A stretch of DNA of 64,000 nucleotides, from positions 6,055,135 to 6,119,134 of the forward strand of contig OU452202.1 in NCBI GenBank assembly GCA_911728435.2, in the 5' to 3' direction. Each line of letters starts with the position of its first letter. Position 1 is the stretch's first letter. The notes beneath the pieces were generated by a model. That model saw only the letters and a list, made by a program, of their open reading frames with translations. It made no database searches and was not told where the DNA came from. The position numbers and the translations under genes are program-made. This stretch comes from Apoderus coryli (lineage: Eukaryota; Arthropoda; Insecta; Coleoptera; Attelabidae). Shown here one piece after another: positions 55,801-64,000 of the stretch.

Positions 55801-58800
55801 AACACACCGACAATGTTATTTTTAATTTTAAACTGGTAAGAGACAGTGTCATAATAACAGTTTTTGATTCCCGCTATAACCGGAAGTGTCAATGACTGAT
55901 AACTATTCTACCTCATCTGCCCCCGTCGACATAGTTACACTGCCAAATTGTTAAAGTTTTCCTATGTATAGTTTCTATTAAACAGATCGATTTGGTTAGA
56001 GGACACGCTGTATACAAATGATCTCTTACACAGGCTATTATTGAGCTATGCTTAGTCTGAATCTTCATAGAATATTGCAGCCCCATGCCTTATTTTCGGT
56101 ATAACTTTTATCGATAGTCAGCAAAAATAAAAGAATAAATAAATTTTAAATCAACAAATATTTTAACAGGGTGCTTTTAAAGTCGAGTGGTGTAACTTAA
56201 AAAAAAATCTGGTACGTAGGTATTCCCGATTTAATCATTCTGACTCATATTCGGCATATTGTTGCCGATAACTCATCGCAGTCTTGTGTCAAATAAATGC
56301 CGATCAAGAAACTGTTTGCTGGATTTTAACTACTCATTCCCAGATAAATTTAGGCGTCAACACTAACATAAATTCAGTTCGTTGTCACATAATTAACTTA
56401 TCAAACAAACCATGAATCACTCAATTTACATAAAAATGTTATGTTCGTTACTATGAACGACTACACCCAAACTATTACTAATGTGAAATTTCATTTAAAT
56501 AAACAATCCATAATATTCTGATTCACGTAAAAAAAAATAATCTAATAATTATTATAAATCAAATTCATTAGAATAACTTATTTTTTAAGGAGTTTTCTCC
56601 ATATTTTGGACCAGTAATTGGACAAGTATTTTACAATATTGATTTTAAAACTATAATAACAATAGTTATAATTAATAACTAAATTTATTTGGTGTAGGCC
56701 AGTTAAAAGAAACTTTTGTTTTTTGCTGTAATCGAAAGAGCGACCGTCTTAGAAGCGTTAAAAGATAGTCCGTTCAGCCTGCTCCAGTCGGCTAACTTCA
56801 CAGCTATATACATGCTGTGCTTTTTCCAGGACATTCGTCTCCGGTTTATCAGTTATTGTGACACTTGTGTCGTCAGCATATAGAGAACGGGAGTTCCGAA
56901 TTCCTTGATTGTGATCGGTAATTCATTAATAAAAATGTTAAATAGTGTTGGTGATGAATAAGGTATTCCATTATTTATGTAAGCTACTCTAGAATGGACA
57001 CCATCAACCTCGACTGTTTGTGTGCGTGCTTGTAGATAGCTAGATATCCAGGCAGCCGCCGTTCCCCTTATATCCACGTCACTCAGCCTTCCTTTCAGTA
57101 GGTCGTGATTGATGGTGTCAAAAGCACTACTTAATAATAATTCTTTATTTGCTTTTTAACCGTAGTTATCTGCATCATCATACACATTATACTATAAATA
57201 ATATAAAACACATAAAATAAAATAAAAAACATTACCATAAGTACAACAAACAGCACGACATCAACAACAACACAATTAAGTGTAAAATCACAAATCCTAC
57301 ACAAATAAAACTCGTAATCTATATACAATTAAAATTTGTAATTAAGATAGTCAGCGTAAGTATACGGAATTATTCCAAGAAGATGCGGTTTTACCCCTTG
57401 CTTAAACCTTCCATTGTCTTTCAAGTTTTGGAGAAAAAGCGGTAAATGGTTGTATCATCTGATTCCCATGATGAAACACTGTTTATCAGTCAGGGCCAGT
57501 CTGTGCTGAGGTAAGCATACCTATCCTATGTTTTTTTCCTGTGTTATGTTCATGTATATCACTGTGTCTATTTAAACCTTCTACATTATCTCTGACATAT
57601 AAGATACATTGCCAAATATATAACGCAGGAACAGTGAAAATATTTAGTTTTTTAAACAACGGTTTGCATGAATCCTTGTAATTCGCTTTTGCTACTATGC
57701 GTATTGCTGTTTTCTGTATTTTAAATATTTTTTCGCTGTAAGATACACCCCAGAACAGAACGCTATAGTTAATAAGTCCCTGAAAATACGCCATATACGC
57801 GCAACGAACAACACTCTCAGAGCATGTACTCGCCAGTCTCCTCAAAAGGTAGTTAACACTCGACAACCTTTTAGAGAGGTTATCAATCTGGGAATTCCAT
57901 GTTAAACGCGAGTTCACATAGACTCCACGAAATTTAAAAACCATATCGTTAACGTTTTTGTCTCTCTCTGTTTTTGTAATATTAAGGCACAGTCTATTGG
58001 ATTCGAACCATTTTTCTGCCATGACAAATTTATTATAGAGTTGTTTGTTGTTATTTTTGTTAGACTCATACAAAGTAGTATCATCCGCATACTGAATGAT
58101 TGGAGTATCTCTAACAAAAGCGGAGAAGTCATTGACATAGGGCAAAAACAAAAGAGGACCCGATATCGAACCTTGGGGTACCCCTATGGTTACATCCCGT
58201 GCATCAGACCTCTCTTCCTCGCACTCAACTATCTGCTGTCGATCGCTCAGGTAGGACTCAATGAAGTTCGAAGCAAGCCCTCTCACACCATACAGAGGCA
58301 ATTTTGCTAAAAGAATTGTATGGATCAGAGAATCAAATGCTCTGCTAAGATCACAGAGTATTGATGTAAGAGTCTCACCCCTCTCTATTGCATCAACAAT
58401 AGACCGCACCAACCTTAGGATTGTTTGTTTTGGAGAACTTCACCTTCGATAACCATATTGATTGATGATTCTGAGATAAGTTGGTATTTCTCTAAAAATT
58501 CGTATAACCTGTTATTCAAAGCGATTTCTATTGGCTTAGAGAGGATTGGTATTATAGAAATAGGTCGATAAATGCTAACCTCTCCAGGATCGTCTTTTTT
58601 ATATAAGGGAGACACTTTAGTAAGTTTTAGTTTTTGTGGAAATTTTCAATCACTAAAACATTTATTTATAATTATTTTTAAAGTTACACAAATTCTATAA
58701 TTAATTTTTTTGATGAGACTATTGCTCAAGCCTAATACATCCTTCGCGACGCTCCGATACATACTCTCTATGATCTTAACTTAAATCGAAAAACAGTCCC

Positions 58801-60578
58801 AACACAAAATCTCTATTGTTTAATGATCTGTACATGTGTTCCAGGGCTTGACTAAGGGCTGTTTCTGTTGATCTTTTTGTTCGAAAAACATTCTGGTCAT
58901 TTGAAAGGTATTTGAATTTTTCGAGGTGGCGAGTGAGTCTTATGTGCTCGAACACTTTACTGAATTGGTTTGGTAGCGATAAATGGCTGTAATTTGTTAG
59001 ATCTTTTGGTCTCCTTTGTTTTTGAATATGCGTATAATTTTTGACCGTGTAATTTTGGCAGCGAGAATGCATTCCTAGAAATTTCTGTTAACATTCCTCT
59101 GTTGACATGGTTCTGGAATATGGATTATGGATATTAAGCAAGTGCTTCCTATAATGATTTCTGTTTTGGGTGCCTGTGCATACTATGCTGATATCGAAAA
59201 GATGTTTTTCTACGACTGTCTTTAAATGCCTTTATTATATGTTCAATCATAATTTGAAAATGTTGTACACTGTAATGCTGTTTTTCATATTCAAAAATGC
59301 ACGGGTCAATTTCCTGGTAATGACAAAAGTAGCATCGGTTATGAAAAATCACCATAGCAAAGCCGACAATACAAACAAACCGAATTGACAGTTTAAATTA
59401 CTTCGCTAATTTCGAAGGTTTCAAAGCTATTTATATAATGAAAACAGTGATAGTGAATATAGTTTAATACAGCCTAGTCAATTTAATACTTTTAACTCAT
59501 CGTATTTAGGCTTATGCCAACAGGGCGAGTATATATATAAGTTTCGAAAAACAAATATTTTCCTAAAATTATGTGTAATTTATTCCAAAGCACACTATTG
59601 AAGCATATTAAAACTGAAAAAGTATAGTATGAAACTCGCATGAAATGACATATATTTGCTACGAGTATGATCGTTTGCAGCATGAGCCGCAGGCGAGTGC
59701 TGCAAATCATACGAGTAGGAAATGGTACCAATGGATTCGTACATTCAGATATAAGAAACAGACTTGACAGTGACAAAGCAGCTAAACAGTATCTCTATTT
59801 AAGCATTATAAATTATAACACTTAGGTTTATTTAAATATTTCTTTGTATTAAAAAAGAATCTTTGTAAGTTTTATTTTTGTATTATCCAGCTGTTTTTGC
59901 GATTACTATAATACAATAATAAATAACACCATATAAAAATGCGTCTGTGCTTTATTTTTTTTTAGAACAAATATATTTAAGTGTGAAAATTTTTAAAACT
60001 CTTTCTTAAATTAATCATGATTTTTTTCAAAAAAATCGTAGAGATCAAAATTTGATTTTAATCATCTCCACCCTGATAAAAACTGAGTTGACTTGACTTG
60101 AAAGCAATGCGCTAAATGGTCGTAGGATATGTAAAACGATCTGTTGAATAAAAAAAATATCAGTCTCACCCTAGATATTCTTACGAGTCAACTATAAAAA
60201 TGTATTAATATTCATTTTTTGTTTTAGGTTCTTACAGCCAACATAGGTACTCTCATAGATCTTTATGGAGTTGAAAGAGGCCTGGAACACTTTCGAAGTA
60301 CCACAACGCTTAATTTTGACCAGTTCAAATACTATCTACAACGGGAGGTATTTTCATCACTTCCTAATAAATTACCCCTGGCTGAATTACGCGATTATGA
60401 AAATCGGATAGCAGAAGTGTGTTGGTTGGTTTGCCGAAAGCGATATTTAAATAGAGAGAATAAAATGTTCAGCGATAAGGATATATTTCATATATTTCGG
60501 ATATTATGCGTCTTGGGCGAGTTAACATTGGACCAAAAAAACGAGAATGGGTATCAAGTGTTAATGCATCCTTCAGAG
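46884..60578 (+). CDS. DEF6/SWAP70-like gene, first two coding exons (continues beyond window)
   Basis: Exon 1 is 46884-46982 (33 codons, starts MSVLLENVTNCVWLAFEA, donor AAG/GTAAGA) and exon 2 is 60228-60578 (117 codons, acceptor gttttag, donor GAG/GTAGGA). Both are phase 0, giving 150 residues. DEF6/SWAP70 proteins are Rac/Cdc42 exchange factors with an EF-hand-like N-terminal region, a PH domain and a coiled coil. Only the N-terminal region is here. FEALQQD...SKLKVLT aligns with the family's FTALDQD...KSQLKVLS. TLNFDQFKYYLQREVFSSLP, EVCWLVCRKRYLNRENKMF and YQVLMHPSEV follow in the family order. The PH domain and coiled coil must lie to the right of 64000, as no exon was found between 60579 and the edge. 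The 13.2-kb intron is filled with mobile elements. Confidence 0.8.
46983..47750. other. Start of the large intron, nothing recognised
   Basis: AT-rich. A minus-strand open run at 47035-47253 shows no recognisable motif. Confidence 0.3.
47751..50066 (-). mobile_element. Non-LTR retrotransposon ORF2 (endonuclease + RT), 771 codons open
   Basis: A single minus-strand frame encodes an AP-type endonuclease (FLCVCETWL, VVCGDFNARLG, SYTFCNSRGASVIDLIF). An RT follows (CSVLHKKGSRDDPSNYRPIS, CQTGFRKGTGCTDN, AAFIDFRRAFDCVNHNLL, GILQGESLSPLLFSIF, and catalytic LLYADDLVLLS). The endonuclease motif normally reading SDH reads SCH (TPSCHFPI), removing a catalytic aspartate. The frame stops shortly after the RT palm, where family members usually continue, so the element looks 3'-truncated or rearranged at 47751. 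No stop breaks the 771 codons. It is antisense in intron 1 of the DEF6-like gene. The clade is not assigned beyond a CR1/RTE-X/Jockey-like type. Confidence 0.88.
50270..50560 (-). promoter_or_regulatory. CpG-rich, promoter-like patch
   Basis: In an AT-rich intron this stretch has many CG dinucleotides (for example tcgcgacgctcccaagctc, cgcgacccgacacg). On the minus strand it reads GCGTATATAAACAGCAGTCTCG, a TATA box with a plausible start about 20 bases on. It could be the 5' UTR/promoter of the LINE at 47751-50066, or part of a broken LTR. Confidence 0.4.
50561..51559. other. Intron sequence, nothing recognised
   Basis: AT-rich and without recognisable coding or repeat structure. Confidence 0.3.
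51560..52893 (+). mobile_element. Non-LTR retrotransposon fragment with RNase H, same family as 2122-3545
   Basis: The plus-strand frame 51711-52172 carries LQRQASLAITGALSTTPSAA and MEVLLDLTPLHIVLEKEA. The frame 52126-52836 carries the RNase H end TGHSGLRGNEMADSLAREGA, the tail SRSHLRCLVGLYTGHCRLNH, the Cys motif CRLCLEDDETAEHVLCSCP, and a normal stop at 52836. The 3' end near 52893 matches the minus-strand copy at 2122. The RT is missing and the RNase H is frameshifted near 52150 and 52310. Confidence 0.82.
53228..53960 (-). mobile_element. Jockey/CR1-type LINE 3' end fragment
   Basis: The minus-strand peptide 53909-53604 (NRLQKIQNSC, PPYLFNKLIFRQCVHALNIR) matches the C-terminal phrases of the copies at 16795 and 25553. 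The 3' end is an AATAATAATAA-rich run near 53235-53250. Confidence 0.65.
54240..55200 (+). mobile_element. Jockey/CR1-type LINE endonuclease fragment
   Basis: Plus-strand frames 54259-54843 and 54858-55200 give RGGAAVLAVRSS, LYLFCVYVRPGSS, FVIVGDFNIPQGADTN and NRVLDLVLSTF. The linker to the RT follows (AWYPRDLIRDIKQTSKYFHK, QLWKFVQDKKRT). One frameshift separates the two frames at about 54845. It ends where a mariner-like fragment has inserted near 55200. Confidence 0.75.
55200..56010 (-). mobile_element. Mariner-like element, N-terminal transposase half
   Basis: The terminus ACACGCTGTA ends at 56010 beside TA. The transposase starts near 55740 on the minus strand: FANRFPQKRKPSQYAVKQIV, TRQSVRQAAVESDLSKSTII and HRILRKHKFHPYAFSIVPHL (DNA-binding helices). 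It is then out of frame to VYCAIRNDRC near 55210. The second half, including the second and third catalytic residues, is missing where it joins the LINE. Confidence 0.75.
56011..56719. other. Intron sequence, nothing recognised
   Basis: AT-rich with no coding or repeat boundary seen. Confidence 0.3.
56720..59100 (-). mobile_element. Jockey/CR1-type LINE RT fragment, split by a second LINE
   Basis: The minus-strand piece 59072-58785 (QRRPKDLTNYSHLSLPNQFS, FRTKRSTETALSQALEHMY, VLGLFFDLS) continues at 57128 as SAFDTINHDLLKGRLSD, DIRGTAAAWISSYLQARTQT and NIFINELPITIKEFG. The join rebuilds the FDLSKAFD-type motif of the RT. The 6-bp duplication ACTTAA at 57129-57134 and 58779-58784 marks the insertion of the inner LINE. 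Confidence 0.78.
57135..58778 (-). mobile_element. CR1/Jockey-type LINE inserted in another LINE, RT intact in part
   Basis: Minus-strand reading gives SPLYKKDDPGEVSIYRPIS (58615-58415). After a frameshift near 58440, 309 codons remain open (58412-57486) with SILCDLSRAFDSLIHTILL, IGVPQGSISGPLLFL, catalytic IIQYADDTTLYES, and the C-terminus IFKIQKTAIRIVAKANYKDS. The 3' UTR ends in TTATTATTAA at 57135. The body is flanked by ACTTAA duplications. It is 5'-truncated. Confidence 0.82.
59101..60227. other. Intron sequence with a small fold-back at 59656-59730
   Basis: Mostly unrecognised. At 59660-59725 gctacgagtatgatcgtttgcagca is followed after about 20 bases by its near-inverse tgctgcaaatcatacgagtag, a fold-back remnant. 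A minus-strand open run at 59149-59355 has no recognised motif. Confidence 0.4.
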
Positions 60579-60693
60579 GTAGGATTTTTTTTTTGATTAA
60601 ATGAAAACCCAACAATTATCAGTTTTTCAGGTTGTTTGTTGAAGAGGTATCTACTTTTTTAAAATTGAGAATATGGCCTTATTGATTCTGATA

Positions 60694-60900
60694 CAGGGTG
60701 TACCAAAACGACGCAGAAATATTTAAACCGGGGAGTTCTCAGGTCATTTTATCATAAAAAGTTCCCATAAACATACGGCGGGAAATGCATTGTTTCAAAG
60801 ATACCAAGGTGTTTTCAAAGATACCAAGGTGTTTTTTTTAATTAAGTCAAATATCTCTCTACCAATTTCTTGGAAATTTGGAAATAGGGAGCTAATATGG
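60694..60900 (+). mobile_element. Mariner-type terminal-repeat remnant with a short tandem duplication
   Basis: TA followed by CAGGGTGTACCAAAACGACG at 60694 is a typical mariner-like end. Inside, caaagataccaaggtgtttt occurs twice in tandem near 60796-60836. No transposase remains. Confidence 0.5.
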
Positions 60901-60906
60901 CCCTAA

Positions 60907-62690
60907 CTAATTATTAATATAAGTGACTGACTGTAATTTTATTTCGACATTATCTTGAGATAAACCAACTAATACTGTTCTCAGTACTTCAAATTTTGGA
61001 CATCTTTCTCTGAAAATTATTTTCAAAGTTTCCTTTATGCTTCGTATTAATCGCTCCCATGCTCCGCCCATATGCACAGCACCAGGAGGATTATATTTCC
61101 ATTCAATTTCTTCCGCAACTAATTTATTTTGAATAATATCTGGATCTATGTTTCGTAACGCTAATTTCAATTCTTTGTCAGAAGCTTTTAAATTTGTTCT
61201 ATTGTCGCTCCATATAATTTTGAGGTTGTCCTCTTCTAGCGGTAAATCGTCTTATAGAAAGTATCGCAGAATCCGTACAGGACTATCTGCGACTTCAATA
61301 TGTACCGCACGAATTGAGAGGCATGTAAAAATAACACCATATTTTTTCTCTCTTCGTCGACGGATGGATGTCTCTATTGGACCCAGTGCTGCCGCGGCTT
61401 GTTTTCAAAACGTACTGAGTCTCTGACAGAAAACGTACTGAATTCGTAAAAAACGTGCTGAATGGCGGGGAATTCAAAAATCTACCAAGAGTTTTTATTG
61501 AAAATAGCGTTTTGTGCATTTCAAAACTATTGATAAATGAAATAAAATATTTGTTTTATTATAACAAAGAAAAACCAAAATAAATTTAACTCACAACAAC
61601 AGAATACATAAATTGGTTCATATTAATAATTAGTTACATTGTAAATAAAATCAAGTAATTAATTCATCGGGGACCTCCCATGAAAAACAAGTATTATTTT
61701 TTAATATTTCTTTAGAATGAAGTAAGTTTTCCACTGTAGCTACATTTAAACTGTTTCTATATATGTTTTTTATTATGCTCAGAATAGAAAATATTCTTTC
61801 AGCTACAGCACTACCATGTGGTAAGCTGATCATTGCCTCAAAAAATATGATTAAATTTTTAAATATACATTCTTCCCTATGATTTTTACATTTTCTTAGA
61901 AAAGCAATTACATGTTCCACATTTTTTAAATCTTCATCTGCTTTATGTTCAGAAAGAGGTCGCCATTCCAGATTCAAATCTTCAATGAAATCAACTTTTA
62001 TTATATTTGGAAACATCCCCACTAACCGCGATAAACTAGACTTATCATCATTAAACATATTCCTGATGTCTAATACATTTGTAATTTCATTGGAAAAATC
62101 GACCCTTGTTCTAATTTCTGAACACAACGTCACATAAAAGTTTAAACAATTTACCCGAACTTGATCGACCTCTGGCTTGGATAATTTATGTAAATTATTG
62201 GCAAGTGTCAGTTCAAAACTGGCACCGAGGTAAATACCTTCAAACTTTTTAAAATAATCGGGATTTCGAGGATTAATATTATTAATTGGAACAGTATTAA
62301 CTATTTCATTCTTTAAATAAAATTTTGATATCATTTTGAAGTTCATGGATATAGTGGGAATTATTTTGTCTATTCTAGGCGATTCGCTTTGGAATTCTAA
62401 GTTCATTTTACAAATAATTTTTAAAATATGATTCAAAAATTGAAAATATAATTTAAAAATTGGGTTATTTAAATTTTCGAATATTTCCCTGGCTAAATTT
62501 TTATTAATTTTTTGCAGATTGTGTTTGACTTTATTGCCTTTTTGGGATTTCGTACTAAAAATGAGGGTTTTTTCAAAACGTAGTACTGACGTACCGAATT
62601 TGTTAATTTTGTACTGAATTCAGTACAATTGTACTGAAACGGCAGCACTGATTGGACCGAAATAGTCGATTCCAGTATAGTTTATTACTA
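60907..62690 (-). mobile_element. BEL/Pao retrotransposon integrase fragment, split by a hAT element
   Basis: The minus strand, from 62690, reads GIDYFGP-type text and then, past the inserted hAT, REKIWCYFY. A shifted frame carries FTCLSIRAVHIEVADSPVRI. The core follows as LKIIWSDNRTNLKASDKELK-type text and WKYNPPGAVHMGGAWERLIR at about 61090. This order and the NPP...HMGGAWE motif are typical of Pao/BEL integrases. Frameshifts, stops and truncation at both ends make it dead. It follows exon 2 of the DEF6-like gene. Confidence 0.78.
61384..62650 (-). mobile_element. hAT DNA transposon, 1267 bp, internally deleted
   Basis: Terminal repeats CAGTGCTGCCG at 61384 and CGGCAGCACTG ending at 62650 are flanked by an exact 8-bp duplication ATTGGACC (61376-61383 and 62651-62658). 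The 261-codon minus-strand frame 62436-61651 holds the C-terminal half of a hAT transposase. It includes the hATC dimerisation domain (MISLPHGSAVAERIFSILSI, RNSLNVATVENLLHSKEIL). The BED finger and N-terminal catalytic part are absent, so this copy is non-autonomous. Confidence 0.9.
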
Positions 62691-63083
62691 AAAAAAAATA
62701 ATAATACTAAGAAAAACAATAGGCACATTTAATAAGTTTATTGAAAGTCACTAATCTGTTTTTCCTTTGAGAAATCTAATTACACAGTCCAACAGGTTTT
62801 AAGGTGTAAATTTTATTATTAGAAACCATTAATTTTACAAATAATTTTTTTTCACCTACGCAGCACGATGCATTCACACACATATCAATAAAGATAATTT
62901 GTCTATTCATTACATCAGTTCTCCTTAAGACTAAACCCCGTAATGTGTATGAAAATAAACATGATCACGTGATTAAATAATATATATTCTATCTTTTCAT
63001 ATGAAAATCTAAACGAATTATGATTATATTAAATAATATACTTAGAGATACAGAAAATTGGTGCTTAAATCAATACATACATA
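62691..63083. other. Intronic/flanking sequence, nothing recognised
   Basis: AT-rich gap between the BEL/Pao fragment and the second long-TIR mariner copy. Confidence 0.3.
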
Positions 63084-64000
63084 CAGGGTGGTCCAACGAA
63101 AAGTTTGCACCTAGCTTTTCTCTTTTTTTTGTAGTCGAATGCGAAAATGCTCGGACACGTCGATTTTGCTTTTGAGGGGGACACATTTTAAACATATTTT
63201 TCGATCTGCGCCTTTAACCCCCTAGCGGGGGTGAGTAACAACCCTAAAATTTTAAATGGAAAGAGGGGTCTAATGACATATCATTTGAAAGGACACAAAA
63301 TTGTCTTTCTAATGATACCCTATTTGTCGAATTTTACTAAAACAGTTAATACGAAAACGACTTTAAAGACATTAAGCCGATAATTTTGGTATTAATGAGA
63401 AATACAAATAAGTTTTAATTATTACGACTGAAAACAACTACAATCATTTCTAAATTATTTACTTTGAAGAAAAACGGGATTTCAAAAACACTATCTTATT
63501 TATCAGAACTAAATTCCTCACTAATCGTTTGCGTTTTTTGTTGAAATAAAAACTGCAGATACGTGTAGGAAAAGAATTTCCACCGTTTATTTTAGTCTTT
63601 TCATTGATTCAGTTTGGTTGCTTCTCAAGTTATTTTACTTTTACCGTACAAAATGATTTATTCCATTCTAGAACGAGTTGAAATTGTTAAACTTTATTTT
63701 CAAAATAATAGTAGTGCTAGACTTACGGCTCGCTTATTTAATGAGAGACATCCCGATAAAAATGTGAATGATGTGTACGTTGGCAAGTTAGTTAAAAAGT
63801 TTGTAGATACCGGATCTGTCTGTAATGTAAAACACCAGCCGCAGAAACCGATCAGAAATGAAGCTGTGGAAGTCGCTGTTTTAGGGCATGTTGAAATGGA
63901 TCATAGTCAAAGTACCCGTCAACTAGCTGAAGCCTCAGGTGTCTCCCGTTCGTCCATAATACGAATTTTAAAAGCGTACAAATTTCATCCGTACAAAATC
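63084..64000 (+). mobile_element. Second copy of the long-TIR mariner-like transposon, cut by window edge
   Basis: It begins CAGGGTGGTCCAACG beside TA (63082-63083). Its terminal repeat (63084 to about 63440) is nearly identical to those of the copy at 38320-40294, and it lies in the opposite orientation with respect to its transposase. It carries 119 bases (63477-63595) between the terminal repeat and the transposase start that the first copy lacks. Confidence 0.92.
63653..64000 (+). CDS. Transposase of the long-TIR mariner-like element, N-terminal 116 codons (partial)
   Basis: Open from ATG 63653 to the window edge without a stop. The translation (MIYSILERVEIVKLYFQNN to FHPYKI) equals that of the copy at 39844 over its whole visible length, and I saw no nucleotide difference. 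It contains the helix-turn-helix region STRQLAEASGVSRSSIIRIL that should bind the terminal repeats. Whether this copy has the frameshift seen in the first is decided by sequence outside the window. Confidence 0.88.
   Translation, partial: MIYSILERVEIVKLYFQNNSSARLTARLFNERHPDKNVNDVYVGKLVKKFVDTGSVCNVKHQPQKPIRNEAVEVAVLGHVEMDHSQSTRQLAEASGVSRSSIIRILKAYKFHPYKI

Noticed and set aside
57131..57328. Val/Phe-rich 65-codon frame
   Set aside because: Translation of the LINE 3' UTR in a frame without family features.
1..64000. CRISPR array, tRNA or rRNA genes, prokaryotic operon
   Set aside because: No spaced identical short repeats, cloverleaf or rRNA core was recognised. The spliced genes and element types are those of an animal nuclear genome. 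A tRNA scan was not possible by eye at full sensitivity.

Overview
The window is a stretch of an AT-rich animal nuclear genome, almost certainly an insect and plausibly a beetle. This is inferred from spliced genes with GT-AG introns, an insect-type pickpocket (DEG/ENaC) channel, a 132-residue small Maf, a Dnmt2 gene, and a dense mixture of mariner-like, hAT, PIF/Harbinger, Penelope, BEL/Pao, RTE and Jockey/CR1-type elements. I could run no searches. Family names rest on motifs that can be read in the translations.

Host genes, left to right: (1) the last two exons of an unrecognised plus-strand gene with a basic, proline-rich C-terminus (745-3801); (2) a complete nine-exon pickpocket sodium-channel subunit, plus strand, 569 codons (6044-21862); (3) a complete six-exon ZCCHC4-type 28S rRNA N6-adenosine methyltransferase, minus strand, 461 residues (22663-30178), convergent with the channel gene; (4) a complete three-exon Dnmt2/Trdmt1 tRNA cytosine-5 methyltransferase, minus strand, 333 residues (32949-34379); (5) a complete two-exon small Maf bZIP factor, plus strand, 132 residues (36756-37647); (6) the first two coding exons of a DEF6/SWAP70-like gene, plus strand, separated by a 13.2-kb intron and running off the right edge (46884-60578). 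For each spliced gene the exon phases add up to an open frame, which is the main support for the models.

Most of the rest is mobile DNA, much of it nested inside introns. Several insertions can be dated relative to each other from target-site duplications (TSDs): an RTE LINE in a Penelope-like element (TSD GGTCTT), a LINE in a LINE (TSD ACTTAA), and a hAT element in a BEL/Pao integrase (8-bp TSD ATTGGACC). A PIF/Harbinger element has a 3-bp TSD TAG. Two Tc1/mariner-type families with TA target sites and unusually long terminal inverted repeats of about 360 bp are present. One of them has a near-complete copy at 38320-40294 and a second copy, oppositely oriented, cut by the right edge at 63084-64000.

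The points most worth a second look are: the neighbouring pair of RNA-methyltransferase genes whose 5' flanks carry an 84-bp block in inverted orientation (71 of 84 bases identical by eye), bracketing Dnmt2; the long-TIR mariner family; a possible short pickpocket isoform ending in intron 1; a GC-AG intron forced by reading phase in the ZCCHC4 gene; and a hammerhead-ribozyme-like core in a ZCCHC4 intron. No CRISPR, operon or prokaryotic feature is present.
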